Both the position numbers and the translations under genes were made by a program. From contig CM042553.1 in the NCBI GenBank assembly GCA_023630585.1, positions 18,686,520 to 18,750,519 on the forward strand: 64,000 nt of DNA, given 5' to 3'. The notes below the pieces were generated by a model, which worked only from the letters and a program-made list of their open reading frames with translations, did not search any database and was not told where the DNA came from. Shown in pieces: positions 12,425 to 23,865 of the stretch (its first letter is position 1; every line of letters starts with the position of its first letter). This DNA is from Cranoglanis bouderius. Its lineage: Eukaryota; Chordata; Actinopteri; Siluriformes; Cranoglanididae.

Positions 12425-13104
12425 TGTTTACCTATGTTGTGTAGGTCCACCTTGTGCTGGCAAAACAGCTCTGACCCGTCGAGGCATGGACTCCGCAAGA
12501 CCTCTGAAGGTGTGCTGTGGTATCTGGCACTTCTGGTTGTCCTTCATCGGACCACTTTTGGTAGGTACTAACCACTGCATACCAGGGACACCCCACAAGA
12601 CCTGGCGTTTTGGAGATGCTCTGACCCAGTCGTCTAGCCATCACAATTTTGCTCCACAAGACCTCTGAAGGTGTGCTGGGGTATCTGGCATTAAGACATT
12701 AGCAGAAGCTCTTCTGTGGGATCGGACCAGACGGGCTAGCCTTCGCTCCCCACGTACATCAATGAGTCTTGGGCGCCCATGACCCTGTCGCCGGTTCACC
12801 GGTTGTCCTTCCTTGGACCACTTTTGGTAGGTACTAATCACTGCATACCAGGGACACCCCACAAGACCTGCTGTTTTGGAGTTGCTCTGACCCAGTCGTC
12901 TAGCCATCACAATTTTGCCCTTGTCAAAGTCGCTCAGATTTTTACGCTTCTCATTTTTCCTGCTTCCAACACATCAACTTTGAGAACTGACTGCTTACTT
13001 GCTGCTTAATATATCCCACCACTTGTCAGGTGCCATTGTAACGAGATAATCAATTATTCACTTCACCTGTCAGTGGTTTTAATGTTAAGGCTGATCGGTG
13101 TATA
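12425..13104 (-). mobile_element. Rearranged Tc1-like copy, same family as 5.8 kb
   Basis: Minus-strand relic with a right end matching GGCTGATCGGTGTA at about 13090-13104 and a missing or diverged left inverted repeat. The transposase N-terminal segment (FDKGQIV / ARRLGQSNSKTAGLVGCPWY) occurs twice, at 12536-12653 and 12802-12917, each joined to pieces of the C-terminal segment (12490-12530 and 12653-12695). Confidence 0.8.
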
Positions 13105-13106
13105 TC

Positions 13107-13170
13107 GCAGGGGTGTCAAATTCATTTTAGGTAATGGGCCACCAGTGTCAAGTGAGTCGGACCAAAAAAA
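13107..13170. mobile_element. Possible hAT-type terminal fragment
   Basis: CAGGGGTGTCAAATTCATTT + TAGGTAATGGGCCACCAG resembles the start of a widespread hAT-derived repeat. No partner end. Confidence 0.4.
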
Positions 13171-13309
13171 ATCAGTTTAGTGACCATTAACAATAACGCA
13201 TCACCGACACCTGAATGCACAAATTGATTGAACACCTACAAAACACTTGAACTGACTTAAATTCATACAAAAAAAAAACCCACATTTTACAATTTACACT
13301 TTTACCGTA

Positions 13310-13403
13310 CAGTGCATTGCATACTGTATGTTATTCACTCTCTTTGAACTTTTCCACATTTTGTAATATTACAACCTGGAATGGAGATGGATTGAACTGG
13401 AAC
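13310..13403 (+). mobile_element. Terminal fragment of a Tc1-like element (family 3)
   Basis: CTTTGAACTTTTCCACATTT followed by TTACAACCTG matches the inverted ends of the element at 28075-28535. Truncated at its right by the fragment at 13405. Confidence 0.5.
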
Positions 13404-13404
13404 T

Positions 13405-13698
13405 ATACACTATATGGCTAGACGTTTGTAGACACCTGACCATCAGACCCATATATGCTTGTTGAACATCCCATTCCAGATTGAGTCTTTCGCTGTTATA
13501 TTAACCTTCACTCTTCTGGGAAGGCTTTCCATTAGATACACAGTACACTCGAGTTCTTCCACTCCAACCTTGGGGAACCATGTCTCCATGGAGTTCTCTT
13601 TGTGTAGGGTGGCATTTAAATGTTAGAACAAGTTTGGGCCGCTTGGTTCCAGTAAAGGGAAATTGTAATTCTACGGTATACAAAGACGTTCTATATGA
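13405..13698 (-). mobile_element. Mariner/Tc1-type relic (family 4), truncated
   Basis: Shares TACACTATATGGC, ACACCTGACCATCA, TCTGGGAAGGCTTTCC and CACTCGAGTTCTTCCACTCC with the longer copy at 52770-53258. The right end is lost where a SINE starts at about 13702. Confidence 0.7.
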
Positions 13699-13701
13699 AA
13701 T

Positions 13702-13905
13702 GGGGGGCCACCCTTAGTGGTTAGCACGTTTGCCTTGCACCTCTGTAATTGGTAGTTCGAATCCCGCTCCGCCCTGTGTGCAGAGTCTGCATGTTCTCCC
13801 CGTGCTTCAGGGGTTTCCTCTGGGTACTCAGGTTTCCTCCCCCAGTCCAAAGGCTCACATTTCCAAATTGTGCGAATGTTTGTGCGATTGTGCCCTGCAA
13901 TGGGT
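13702..13905 (+). mobile_element. tRNA-derived SINE
   Basis: A-box-like TTAGTGGTTAGCACG and B box GTTCGAATCCC within the first 60 nt, then the GCATGTTCTCCCCGTGCTTC and GGTTTCCTCC segments typical of fish DANA/Mermaid-type SINEs. Inserted at the broken edge of the mariner relic. Confidence 0.7.
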
Positions 13906-15371
13906 TCTAAAAGCTGAAACTTTGGAAGCTGATCTGTTTGAGCAGAGTGTACAGATGAGGAGATGACAGAGAGAACTAAAGAACTAAAGTGCTGCTGCAT
14001 TGCTCTCTTTAGGTAGATATGAAGCAAGGGCAAGGGATTTTAGGATCCAGAGGACTAGGTCTTGAGCCACAAGTCAAGACAGCTGAACCTGCGGCATAAT
14101 CTAGAAGCGGTAGAACTGATTTTATATTACATAGGCATAATTAACAAACCATTTCGTAATGTCAGATCATTAGGTATAAAACTTGAACAGCCTGGTTCAA
14201 GGCATGCACTCCACCTTCCTTAGACATGGTGAAGTTGCAGTGCAAAATTTTAAATCAGTCAGAGCTCAACGCTGCCTCCTTGTGTTCACTAAATGAAAAG
14301 GAAATTCTATTTTTTACATTATAACAATAATCAGGCTTCCTTGCAGAAAGTTAAGGGATGGCCTGTATTCTTGGGATCTCTATTCAAATTCAGCATGCAC
14401 AGATTTACTTTAATATTTTTAATATTTTTAAATACTTCTACACACATCTATATGGTTTCACGTCTCCACTGGTTTCCTTTCTAATCAATGTTTTTCCAGT
14501 TCTGTCCTTTACGGTCTAGGGGTGCCTGGGAGTCCACTATCAGTACTGGCTGATTAAACCTATCACTCTGACCTGTTAGAGATAGACAACATCTTTCTCT
14601 CTCTTTCTCTCTCCCTCTTTCTTTTACTCTCCCTCAATCAGCCAACCCATGTTCTTACAGTGCCCCTCTCCCTCCTTCTCCCTCTGATCAGGGTCTGAGA
14701 GTCTGGCTTTGTGCTTTTCGTTAACAGTCCTATTCCGTACCATTCGCTCATGTCCTGCTCTGTAGTATCCAGAGGAGAAGCTACAGGTCAGGCGAGGCAA
14801 GCAAGCATCGGGGCCCAAGCATCAACTAGGTATCCGAAAAGCTGATCACGGATGTAATTTTGAGGAACCTTAATTTAATTTCTATAGTGCTTTTTAAAAC
14901 ATTTATTGAACTCTTAATTGTCACAAAGCAGCTTTATAGAAACCAGGATGAAGATTTTGATCTGTAATGAGCAAGCCAGAGGTGACAGTGGCAAGGAAAA
15001 ACTCCCTGAGCTGACATGAGGAAGAAGAAACCATGACAGGAACCAGTCTCAGAAGGGTGCCTCCAGATAGCGGGATCATAAATCATTACTCTTCTACAAC
15101 TCTATACTACAAAGCTGAACGGTAGTAAGAGTGTTGAAAAGATGTTCAGTTCTTGTACATGAAGTAAATTAATCTCATAACAAATGTGTCCAATACAGAT
15201 CCAAAAGGATCTGTAAACATGGGTTTATGCAAACTTTAATAGTTTATTATTAAGCTCTAGTTTTTGAGCTATTCATACTTTCAGATGTTGTTTTTTTTGT
15301 TTTGTTTTTTGTGGTTATTATTGGGTTATTTGTTGGATTGTACTCTTAAAATGAAGCTAGAAAAAATGTTT
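13906..15371. other. No gene seen
   Basis: Contains a pyrimidine-rich stretch (14591-14690) and otherwise unremarkable sequence. The ORF at 13671-14033 minus runs over the SINE and is spurious. Confidence 0.45.
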
Positions 15372-15721
15372 AGACTCTAAAGGCTTTCTGCCTGATTTCA
15401 TTCCTGCTGATCCTCCTCTCTTTGTTCCCTCTTGGTTTCTGGAGGGTTTTTTCCTTGAACTTGTTCTCATCGTGTTTCTCCCAGAGCCATTTGGTGATGA
15501 TGAATTAAGCGTCTGGATTGAGTGGAGATTTCTCTTCACACGTTTTTGTAAAACAAACAATTAACCATTAATCATTGTTTGTTATGTGGCATAATGAAGA
15601 AGGAATAAAACACAATTTGTTTATGCATTTAGAAATTTTTTTTTCATAGTTTTAAAATTGCTGCAGTGTAAGAGCAATAAAACATCCTGGGGCGTACTGC
15701 TATAGGAAAATAACTAACAAT
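15372..15721. repeat. 350-bp block, copy 1 of a direct duplication
   Basis: Near-identical (about ten differences by eye) to 17425-17775, same orientation, 2 kb apart. Begins AGACTCTAAAGGCTTTCTGC and ends TAACTAACAAT. The right part overlaps an interspersed repeat with GAATAAAACA and TATAGGAAAATAA. Confidence 0.85.
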
Positions 15722-16200
15722 GGGGTGGTGTGATGTGGTGTGACATAATCCATAGCTAACACTTAAGCACATCATACTTTTTATCCATTATAGTTATATT
15801 TAAAGTTGTAGAACACGCATGAAACAATTTAGTTCCTGTTATAAATGAGTAATTTCTCTACTGGCCTACCTTGTCAATGAAATGACACGAAATCCTGAAG
15901 TCTGAAAAATTCAGTTTTACAGCTTTACCTCTGTCTGTTACAAAACACTGACACTGGAGACTCCTTCCAAAAATGAAACTAAACATCTCCTCATAGAAAA
16001 CTTCACCATATAAACGATTACACAGATATTTTTTTCATCCATTTATGTGATGCATCCACTATACAAGTGTAAGTTGTTCCTATAGAAATGATGATGTGTA
16101 TTACAACGAGTGCACTGACATAAACTGCTTTTATAGCAAATGGATCAACACCTTCTGACCAATCAGAATGGAGAATTCAACAGCACTTTGGTGGAATGAT
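15722..16200. repeat. Interspersed AT-rich repeat, probable nonautonomous DNA element
   Basis: Shares TATAGGAAAATAACTAACAA, CACTGGAGACTCCTTCCAAA and CTGACCAATCAGAATGGAGA-type segments with 22035-22440 and 63180-63560. No ORF. Confidence 0.45.
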
Positions 16201-17424
16201 GAGTTATGACATCAAGCTCTACATAATGCAGACAGGCTGACGCCGTATACACAAGTGGCGTAATGATTAACGAGGACTTTGTTCGCACTTACATCAGTTG
16301 CCGTTCGCGATGTGAGACAGTGTGAGACAGGTCAATCACTGTTTTGGCCTGCGAAGCGCTAAAATCAGCCAACATTCCTTTGGATTTAGCACAAGGAAAG
16401 TTTGCAGTTGCTGGCATCATCCATCATTAGATGTGGTGTCACCTATCAGAGATGGAAGCTACAGGCAGGGAGTTGTGTGTGTGCGTGCTCGCTTGCGAGG
16501 CAGAGCTTTTATTGGGCCATAATGAATTCCCCATGCATCATAAAGCCAGAGCTATATCCCTACACAAGTCCCACAGCCTGCTTACCATCTCTGTTTACAG
16601 CTCCTGCAGCAACACACGGCAGAACCGGCGACACTCAAGCAGAACCTTGGACTGTGAACACATCGTTTCCTCAAGCTGGCTGGCTCCACCAGCACTATTG
16701 ATCACGGTTGAGAAGAAGTGATCCAGCAGTCGTGAAGCCAGTGAAAATGATTGTGAATCCTCATTTTATGCATGATTATTAGGTATAAATCTAGCTAAAA
16801 TAATGATATACAGAATATATATATACACTGTATTTAACAACAGGAGTGTACCGACACACTCACAGACTGTCCCTGACTTCTGCGTCTCACACCCAAGAGG
16901 ATTTCCACCAAATCCACTCAGGCAGCTGACTAGCACTCCTGACACATCAAACCACGGTTTTGGCATGCCTTCTGGGTGACTGGACTCACTTGGGGACCGA
17001 GATGAAACACACATGAGTGCGAATGTGTAAATATCACAGCTGACTCCTCCAGTGTGATCACATACTGTACAGTCATTCTGCCAGGATTACATTCCCTAAA
17101 AGAGAAAATGCTGCAATCAATATTTGCAAATCTGAATGTGAATCAGAATAGGATGTGACATTATCAAAAGGGTATCAGCCAAACACTGTAGAGTGCCGAA
17201 AGTATTAAGACGTAATCACTGGTAAGAGCCGGTATTAAAATCTAAAAATATGGGGCCAGGCACCACAGGCAATAACGTTCATTTCGGTTCCAGCTGTTTT
17301 TCCATCTACAACTTTGAGACTTCCAGATTTTGTAAAGACATCGACCGTTGACAATCATTGTCGTAAATGCTTTTTTTTTTAATGTTTATTTTATTCCAAT
17401 ACCATTAACTATTAGTAAAACTTC
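16201..17424. other. No gene supported; one open stretch
   Basis: 16431-16721 (plus) is open for 96 codons after a weak acceptor (CATCATTAG at 16430), but two other frames are also largely open there. No family resemblance was seen. Confidence 0.35.
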
Positions 17425-17775
17425 AGACTCTAAAGGCTTTCTGCCTGATTTCATTCCTGCTGATCCTCCTCTCTTTGTTCCCTCTTGGTTTCTGGAGGGT
17501 TTTTTCCTTGACCTTTCTCTCATCATGTTTCTCCCAGAGCCATTTGGTGATGATGAATTAAGCGTCTGGATTGAGTGGAGATTTCTCTTCACTCGTTTTT
17601 GGAAAACAAACAATTAACCATTAATCATTGTTTGTTATGTGGCATAATGAAGAAGGAATAAAACACAATTTGTTTATGCACTTAGTAATTTTTTTTTTCC
17701 ATAGTTTTAAAATTGCTGCAGTGTAAGAGCAATAAAACATCCTGGGGCGTACTGCTATAGGAAAATAACTAACAA
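17425..17775. repeat. 350-bp block, copy 2 of a direct duplication
   Basis: See 15372-15721. Flanks differ (copy 2 is followed by AAACTAAAACACG), so the boundaries are sharp, consistent with two insertions of one repeat rather than a longer segmental copy. Confidence 0.85.
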
Positions 17776-17960
17776 TAAACTAAAACACGTTTCTATTTCT
17801 TCAAGTTCAACAGGGATTCTGGTTACTGTCATTATTTTAATCAGCTGTTTTGTCAAAATGACTCGTTTTCCCTGTGCTAAATCCAAAATGAAGTCGTTTC
17901 CTCCTAATATTGTGAGTACTTTTGAGTTGAAGTAACCTTTCATTTAGAAAACTATACAAA

Positions 17961-18240
17961 ACGGTGGTTTAGCGGTTAGCACGTTTTGCCTCGTACCTCA
18001 GGGGTTGGGGGTTCGAATCCCGCCTCCACCTCGCGTGTGCGGAGTTACCATGTTCTCCCTGTGCTTCAGGGGTTTCCTCCAGGTACCCTGGTTTCCTCCC
18101 CGAGTCCAAAGACATGCGTTGTAGGCTGATTGGCATTTCCCAATTGTTTGTGAATGTTTGCACGATTGTGCCCTATGATGGGTTAGCACCCCATCCAGGG
18201 TGTCTCCCGCCTTGTGCCCTGAGTTAGGATGGATGGATGC
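17961..18240 (+). mobile_element. tRNA-derived SINE, longer copy of the 13.7 kb type
   Basis: GGTTTAGCGGTTAGCACG (A box) and GGGTTCGAATCCC (B box, 18008-18020), then ATGTTCTCCCTGTGCTTC, GGTTTCCTCCCCGAGTCC and CCCCATCCAGGGTGTC, with a GGATGGATG tail. Near full length. Confidence 0.75.
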
Positions 18241-19137
18241 CAAATAGGTCCAGATTTGGTGTGTTTTCAAGTCTAGTCAAGTCAAGTGGGTTTTTATTGG
18301 CATTCCTCTATATAGCTTGTATACATTGGAACGAAATGATGTTTCTCCAGGACCATGGTGCAACACGGAACAGTACGCAAGACTACATATATATTGTAAT
18401 ACGCAACATTTCATCACAATAAAACAACAACCCCAAAAAAATCTATTGAAAAATTCAATATTATCATTTTAAAACATTAAGTTTAATTCACACCCAAGGA
18501 AAAAGGAGTGTTGGGACTTCAATAATGTACTACTTTACATAACTACTACAAACCCTCTGATGCCCTTTTCTGTGTGATGGTTAAAGATCCTCCTGTATTA
18601 TTTCCAAAAAAAAAAAAAAAAAATGACTTACTTTTGTTGGAATTGTTGGATTTCTATACATCCAAGCACACAGAAACTCTTATCTAGAGTAATCCAGAGT
18701 GACACACATATAAACGGACTAAAAAACGAGTATAATAGTTTATACGGTTGAATTTTCTGAGGAGACATTTGTTTATTTTATTATTTTTGAAAGAAGTCTC
18801 CACAATATTAAACGTAACTATAACTGGATAAAAGGTATGATGTGCTGCTCTTTAACTAAAAAAAATAATAATAATTTGTTGGCAAAGAGGAGTAAAACGG
18901 TTTAGGACTGCTAAAGGTGAAGATAAAATGATAAATTGATGCGTAATCATTTATAAGATTACATTGTGGTCATTTTTCTTTTATGATTATCAAACTTTAG
19001 TCAAATTTTAGGACCACAAGTGAAAAAGTATCATTTCTGTTTCAAGCTGTCATGAGTCCTGAGACGTACATTTTTAAACATGTGAATCTTTTCAGTTTCA
19101 ATTACGAATCCATTTTTGGATCTGAAACTGCTGCGTG

Positions 19138-19161
19138 CGCGCACACACACACACACGCACG

Positions 19162-19211
<50 letters not shown>
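19138..19211 (+). repeat. (CA)n microsatellite
   Basis: About 37 CA units with a few CG interruptions near the left edge. Confidence 0.95.
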
Positions 19212-19213
<2 letters not shown>

Positions 19214-20220
19214 TGTTTCAATCTGGTGTTTCAGAATTTAAGCCTTTCTACTTCTCCTTTGCTTGACTCTAGGACATGAAATAAATTTTCAGAGTTTATA
19301 ATAGTGTTGTGTACATGACAGTGTTATGTATACGTGATACTGTATCTTCAGCAGAGGTGGAAAATACTTGAGTAATTGTATTCCATTACTATACTGAAGT
19401 ACTTATATACTTTACTTGAGAATGATTGAAATTGAATAATTGTACTCTTACATAATTATATTTACAAGAAACTTGCTTTTCACTCCTTACATTTTTATTT
19501 AAAACTCGTTACACTCCTGAGGTCTCTTCTTCTGTCGTCTCCTCAGTGACTGTATGTTATATATCAGTAAAATATGCTCAGTTTAGCATCCAATCATGTA
19601 CCGTGCCAGTTCGTCATCCGCAGTGACCTTCTCATTCTACACGATGTAGTTAGCACTATAGCTATCCGTGTGTGTCCGAGTATGGATAAACCGCTGGACT
19701 GCCGTGGAACTTGAGGACGAGTGTCCCTGGACCCACCTCAGTAAAATGTTTCACTATGCTGGAGAAAGCAGACTCATATAAAACGAGGCGTCTCCTCTGC
19801 CTCTATGGAAGGCATGAATTCATCCATCTAATGCGACACAGCACACTGAGATAAGTTTCACTCATTTGCCAACATTAACTGACTATATTTAACTATGTTA
19901 GCCTGTTTTCTTCGCTAATGCCAGGTTAGACTAGCTAACGTAAATCCGATTCTAGCTAATGATAAATGTTTACACGCTATATTACTTCTGGTTAATTCAT
20001 TAGCAAAGTATGTAGTTTTTTGTTTTGTTTTTTTGGGGGAGGGGGCTGTATAAATCTTAATTTGACACTATCTATATCTATACTTTCATTTCATTTAAAG
20101 ATCATTTCTCAGTACTTTGTCCACTTAAGTATAATTTCTCAGCACTTTGCGCACTAATCTTTAAAAAAAAACAAAAAACAAACAAACATTGAGAATACAC
20201 AATATTCAAAGGCGAAGGAA

Positions 20221-20262
20221 AGAGCGAGAGAGCAAGAGAGAGAGAGAGAGAGAGAGAGAGAG
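20221..20262 (+). repeat. (AG)n microsatellite
   Basis: About 20 units with one CAAG interruption. Confidence 0.9.
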
Positions 20263-20671
20263 CCATGTGTCTGCAAGCCTGAAGGGACCAGCCGTATTCT
20301 GTTTAATCCTCCTGTCATCATGAGATGTTCTGTGGCATGGCCTGGTTGGCAACCCTGGCGTTCCGCTTGGTCGCTCATGTCCCCAGCTCTGGTGGGGTAC
20401 GGCTTGGCATTGTTGTTTTGTAACTGGTCCAAAAAGCTGCCTGCCTGTGACCCGTGTGGATAGACACACATACACAAGCACGGCTTTCCACAGATGCACC
20501 CCACGTCTTTCCAGTATCTCTGTGCGTCATCCTTTTATTGTCTTCCGTGCCAAATGATGCATTGGGTTCTTTCTGGACTCTGCATCGCATCAGTGCACTC
20601 GGACCCCGGCGAGGATTAGCACAGAGGTAGGTGCAGTGTCTTATCAGTAAGGTTTTATTTAAGACTAAACG

Positions 20672-20850
20672 CCGGCAGTCGTAGCTCAGTGGTTAACGTG
20701 TGTACTAGTGACTGGAAGCTTGGCAGTTCGAATCCAACGTTTGGACTCGAAGGAAGCAGGAAGCGTAAACTGTAAGGGGTCAGCTCTGTGCTTGGATTGG
20801 ATTGTTAAAAGCAGCTGTTAAAAGAATTAACTGCAACATTTTACAGTAAG
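20672..20850 (+). mobile_element. tRNA-derived SINE with clear A and B boxes
   Basis: GTAGCTCAGTGGTTAACG (20681-20698) and GGCAGTTCGAATCC (20722-20735) are pol III internal promoter boxes. No acceptor-stem closure and no CCA-compatible end, so it is not a functional tRNA gene. A related tail is seen in the SINE at 53812. Confidence 0.7.
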
Positions 20851-20871
20851 GTTCACAAACAAGCATGCACT

Positions 20872-21052
20872 CGTCGACCACTTTATTAGGAACACCTATA
20901 TCTGCTGATTCAATTAATCAATGATCAAATCTGCCAATGTTACTACCAGTTTGAGTATTGGGAAATGAGTTCTGCCGTTGTAGCCCATCCGGCCTCAAGG
21001 TTTGACGTGTTGTGCATTCTGAGATGCTTCTCAGCTCAGCACGGTTGATATT
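20872..21052 (-). mobile_element. Tc1-like fragment (family 2)
   Basis: CCACTTTATTAGGAACACCT is the family's end, and GCATCTCAGAATGCACAACA (minus strand) is internal transposase sequence. Internally deleted. Confidence 0.6.
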
Positions 21053-21479
21053 CTGTTTGGATTAACATACATTGTGTACAAGTAATCTAAATGATCCTGT
21101 AAGTCACTGTATAAATGAATCAAACAAGTTATTTATATACGACTCAGGTAATACATACACCTCATTATTTGCTTATGTGCTAAAGATTATTGCATTTATT
21201 AATTCAGCATTACTATTAATGCATGCATACTTGTGGACTTTATTGCAAAGTGTTACAGAATGAATCTGCTTCACAGGCTTGATGAAGTACAGTAGTACAC
21301 AAGTCACTTTTTTGGTTTCAATACATTTGGAAAGGGATTATTTTACTGGTCCAAAGCAGCTCCTGAGGCATTATGGCAGCTCGATACAAAAGCCCCAAGC
21401 CATAGCATTACAGCAGGGTTTGAAGGGGCCTTTCTGTGTCTATCAATCACCCTAAACTATTTCGCTCCCATCTACGCAG

Positions 21480-21604
21480 GCGATGAATTTGGCCCGGATT
21501 CATGACAAACAAAAGCTAAAGAAATTTTGGGAGGAGAAGATAGAGAGACATCATCAGATGACTGGAAACGAAGAAGCCAGAATGAAGAGGAGCGCTTTAT
21601 CAAA
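21480..21604 (+). CDS. Internal coding exon of an unrecognised plus-strand gene
   Basis: 125 nt between a good acceptor (CCCATCTACGCAG) and a good donor (AAA|GTACGT). Only one frame is open, coding for 41 residues plus a split Lys. The peptide is strongly charged and helix-like, with segments LARIHDKQKLKKFWEEK and NEEARMKRSALSK. The other two frames hit stops within the first 30 nt. It ends in phase 2, which fits the exon at 26841. I do not recognise the protein; the composition resembles coiled-coil or ciliary-type tails, but that is no identification. Confidence 0.6.
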
Positions 21605-23794
21605 GTACGTACGCCTGCCACATCGAGCACCGGCTCAGCCTAAATGACTTTCCGTAGGGAGAAATGGTTCTTTATCAAAACGGATTCTTTGTTTCTGTCA
21701 CAGGGACTTTTATCCAGGGCTTATTATTGTCTGGCAGGGGTGATTACCAAGAAAACCCCTGTCTATTAAATCAAAATTGGAGATTATTGTGAAAAACGAC
21801 TCGGGGTCTGGGAGCCATATGTGCAGTGAAGGAATACACGGTTTAAACCGCAAGGGAAGAAGGAAAGGGATGATTAGATTTAGCCTTTTTTGATAAAAAA
21901 AAAATAGCAGATTTTTAGTAGGTTCTCGGTACCATTTTATATGCAGCTAAAACCAGCACCAGTTGGTTAGTTTTATGAGGAGACCTTCCTCAAAGGAAGA
22001 GGGGAAGGAATGTTGATTATTATTATTATAACATTTATACCACAGTACTATTGGATGCTCGATTCTGATTGGTCCATAACATTTATGAAAGGAGTCTCCA
22101 GTGTCAGGGCCTACAGTCAGTATGTTTTCCACCACGGGAATGTCTTCAGGACACAGTGCATTCAGGTTTCACTATTTTTAACTTCAAGAGGGGGTGGGGG
22201 GGGGGGGTTGCTGGTGAGGGCATGACTGTTTATAGCTGCTATAATGCAAGTGATACAAGGAACAAACTTTTCTTGTAGAAGTTCAGCAACATTTATTAAA
22301 AAAACACTTATAAACACTTAAAAGTATAACGTGTACATAATTTGTTTTTTTTTAACATTTGCAAATTGCTGTATTAGAAGAGGAATAAAACATTATAGGA
22401 CATGCTGTTATTGGAAAATAATCAACTTTGGGGTGATAGCAGTAATTTTGCCAAATCACACAACCTCATTGCTGATTATTTATTTAATAACAGTGTTCTT
22501 TTTTCTTTTTTTCTGTACTTGTGTGTTACTATCATCAACCTGCTCGGTATTTCTAGATTTTGTTCTCAGTGATGAATTAAACAAATCAAAACTCAGCTGT
22601 ATTAATTACATTATACATATACTACATTTATTACATCACCAGAGTGAGTAACACTCATTAATTAATATGTGAGAAATAAAGAATGTTTTGTGCCACTGGA
22701 GAAACTGACTCAATATGTTTCTGTTTACAGATCAGTAATAAAAATGTAAGAGAATGGGGGCAGAAGATCGATTTATGTCAAATGAATGTAACTCCAAATC
22801 CTAGCAGCTTTACTCTCGTGTGTGTAGATACAATTTTCTGTTTCTCTCTTCCATAAGGCTGGTATGGATTAACACATGCGGTGTTACAAACACTCACGTC
22901 GATTGCTTTGGTCCTCTCGCTAATAAGTAAGAAAATGTTGTTTTAGGACAGCTAGAGATACATTTGCTGCTTTTTGGGCCTGTACTGAATGTATAGACTG
23001 TTTATGGTGACCCAATACAATCAGTTTCAGGGCAAATCCATGGGTTTATTAAGAAGAGGAGAGACATACAGTGTAAATCCTTCACTGGAGGCTGACTTTA
23101 GTTTGGGGTCAGAATGCAATAGATGAAGAGGTTAAAAATAAATAGTCGATGTACACCCCTAAGCAAAAGGGGGGGTGTACATCGGGGCAAGCCCAAAATG
23201 GCAGAATATTAAGCTTTTAATGGTCTTAAGAACAAATCATTGGTCAGGAAATTATCAAGAATTAAACAAATAGATAAAGTAACTTAGTATGGGATAATTT
23301 TTCCCTTTGACTTCTTTAAATGTTCAAGACTTGTGGGTAAACTTGCTATAGGGTGCCGTTTGTAAAATGCATTCAAAATAAGAGCAGTAAACAGTAGTAA
23401 ATGAAACAAAGTCAATATTTTGTGTGACAAAAAATATATATATAATAAAAATAGTAGACTCCGGTACAATTTGTGCCGTTTTTATAATGAAATGAGCTGG
23501 TAAGTTTTATTGAGCATCTTGCAGAACCAGACACAGTTCTTCTGGACACTTTGACTTTCGCACTCGCTTCTTATTTCTGCTGTGAAACCCAGCAGCCTTC
23601 ATTGTGTCTTTTTGTCTGAAAAGTGTCTCTTACATAATTTGCTGCTTTCTTTAATGACATGCAAGCATTTTTTTTTTTGTAACATTTATCCTTGTGCTAG
23701 AAAACTAATGTTTGGGAATCTAAAATGTTTTTTGTACTGACTTGATAATGTAGAAGTCATAAAATAAAAAAAAATCTTTATCAAAGTTTGTACA
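21605..23794. other. Probable intron of the plus-strand gene, part 1
   Basis: Lies between the two exons of the unrecognised gene. Contains an interspersed repeat and AT-rich unique sequence; no other exon was identified. Confidence 0.4.
22035..22440. repeat. Copy of the same interspersed repeat
   Basis: Contains GCTCGATTCTGATTGGTCCA, GGAGTCTCCAGTGTCAGG and GTTATTGGAAAATAATCAAC in the opposite order-orientation sense to 15.7 kb, with a G-run near 22188-22207. Confidence 0.4.
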
Positions 23795-23831
23795 AAAAAT
23801 AGGGTGCCTAAAACTTTTGCACAGAACCGTA
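23795..23831. mobile_element. Terminal fragment of a Tc1-like element (family 5 end)
   Basis: GGTGCCTAAAACTTTTGCAC then AGAACCGTAT closely resembles the inverted end of the element at 34274-35613. A partner end is not evident nearby. Confidence 0.4.
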
Positions 23832-23865
23832 TATAAATAATGATAATAACAAATGATAATTATCT

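Larger units (their letters stand above)
18241..20670. other. No gene seen; microsatellites and unique sequence
   Basis: (CA)n at 19138, (AG)n at 20221, and a possible hAT-like start (CAGAGGTGGAAAATACTTGA, 19355). ORFs at 20154-20590 minus are over low-complexity DNA. Confidence 0.4.

Noticed and set aside
20672..20750. Functional tRNA gene
   Set aside because: A and B boxes are present, but the cloverleaf stems do not pair and a SINE-type 3' body follows.
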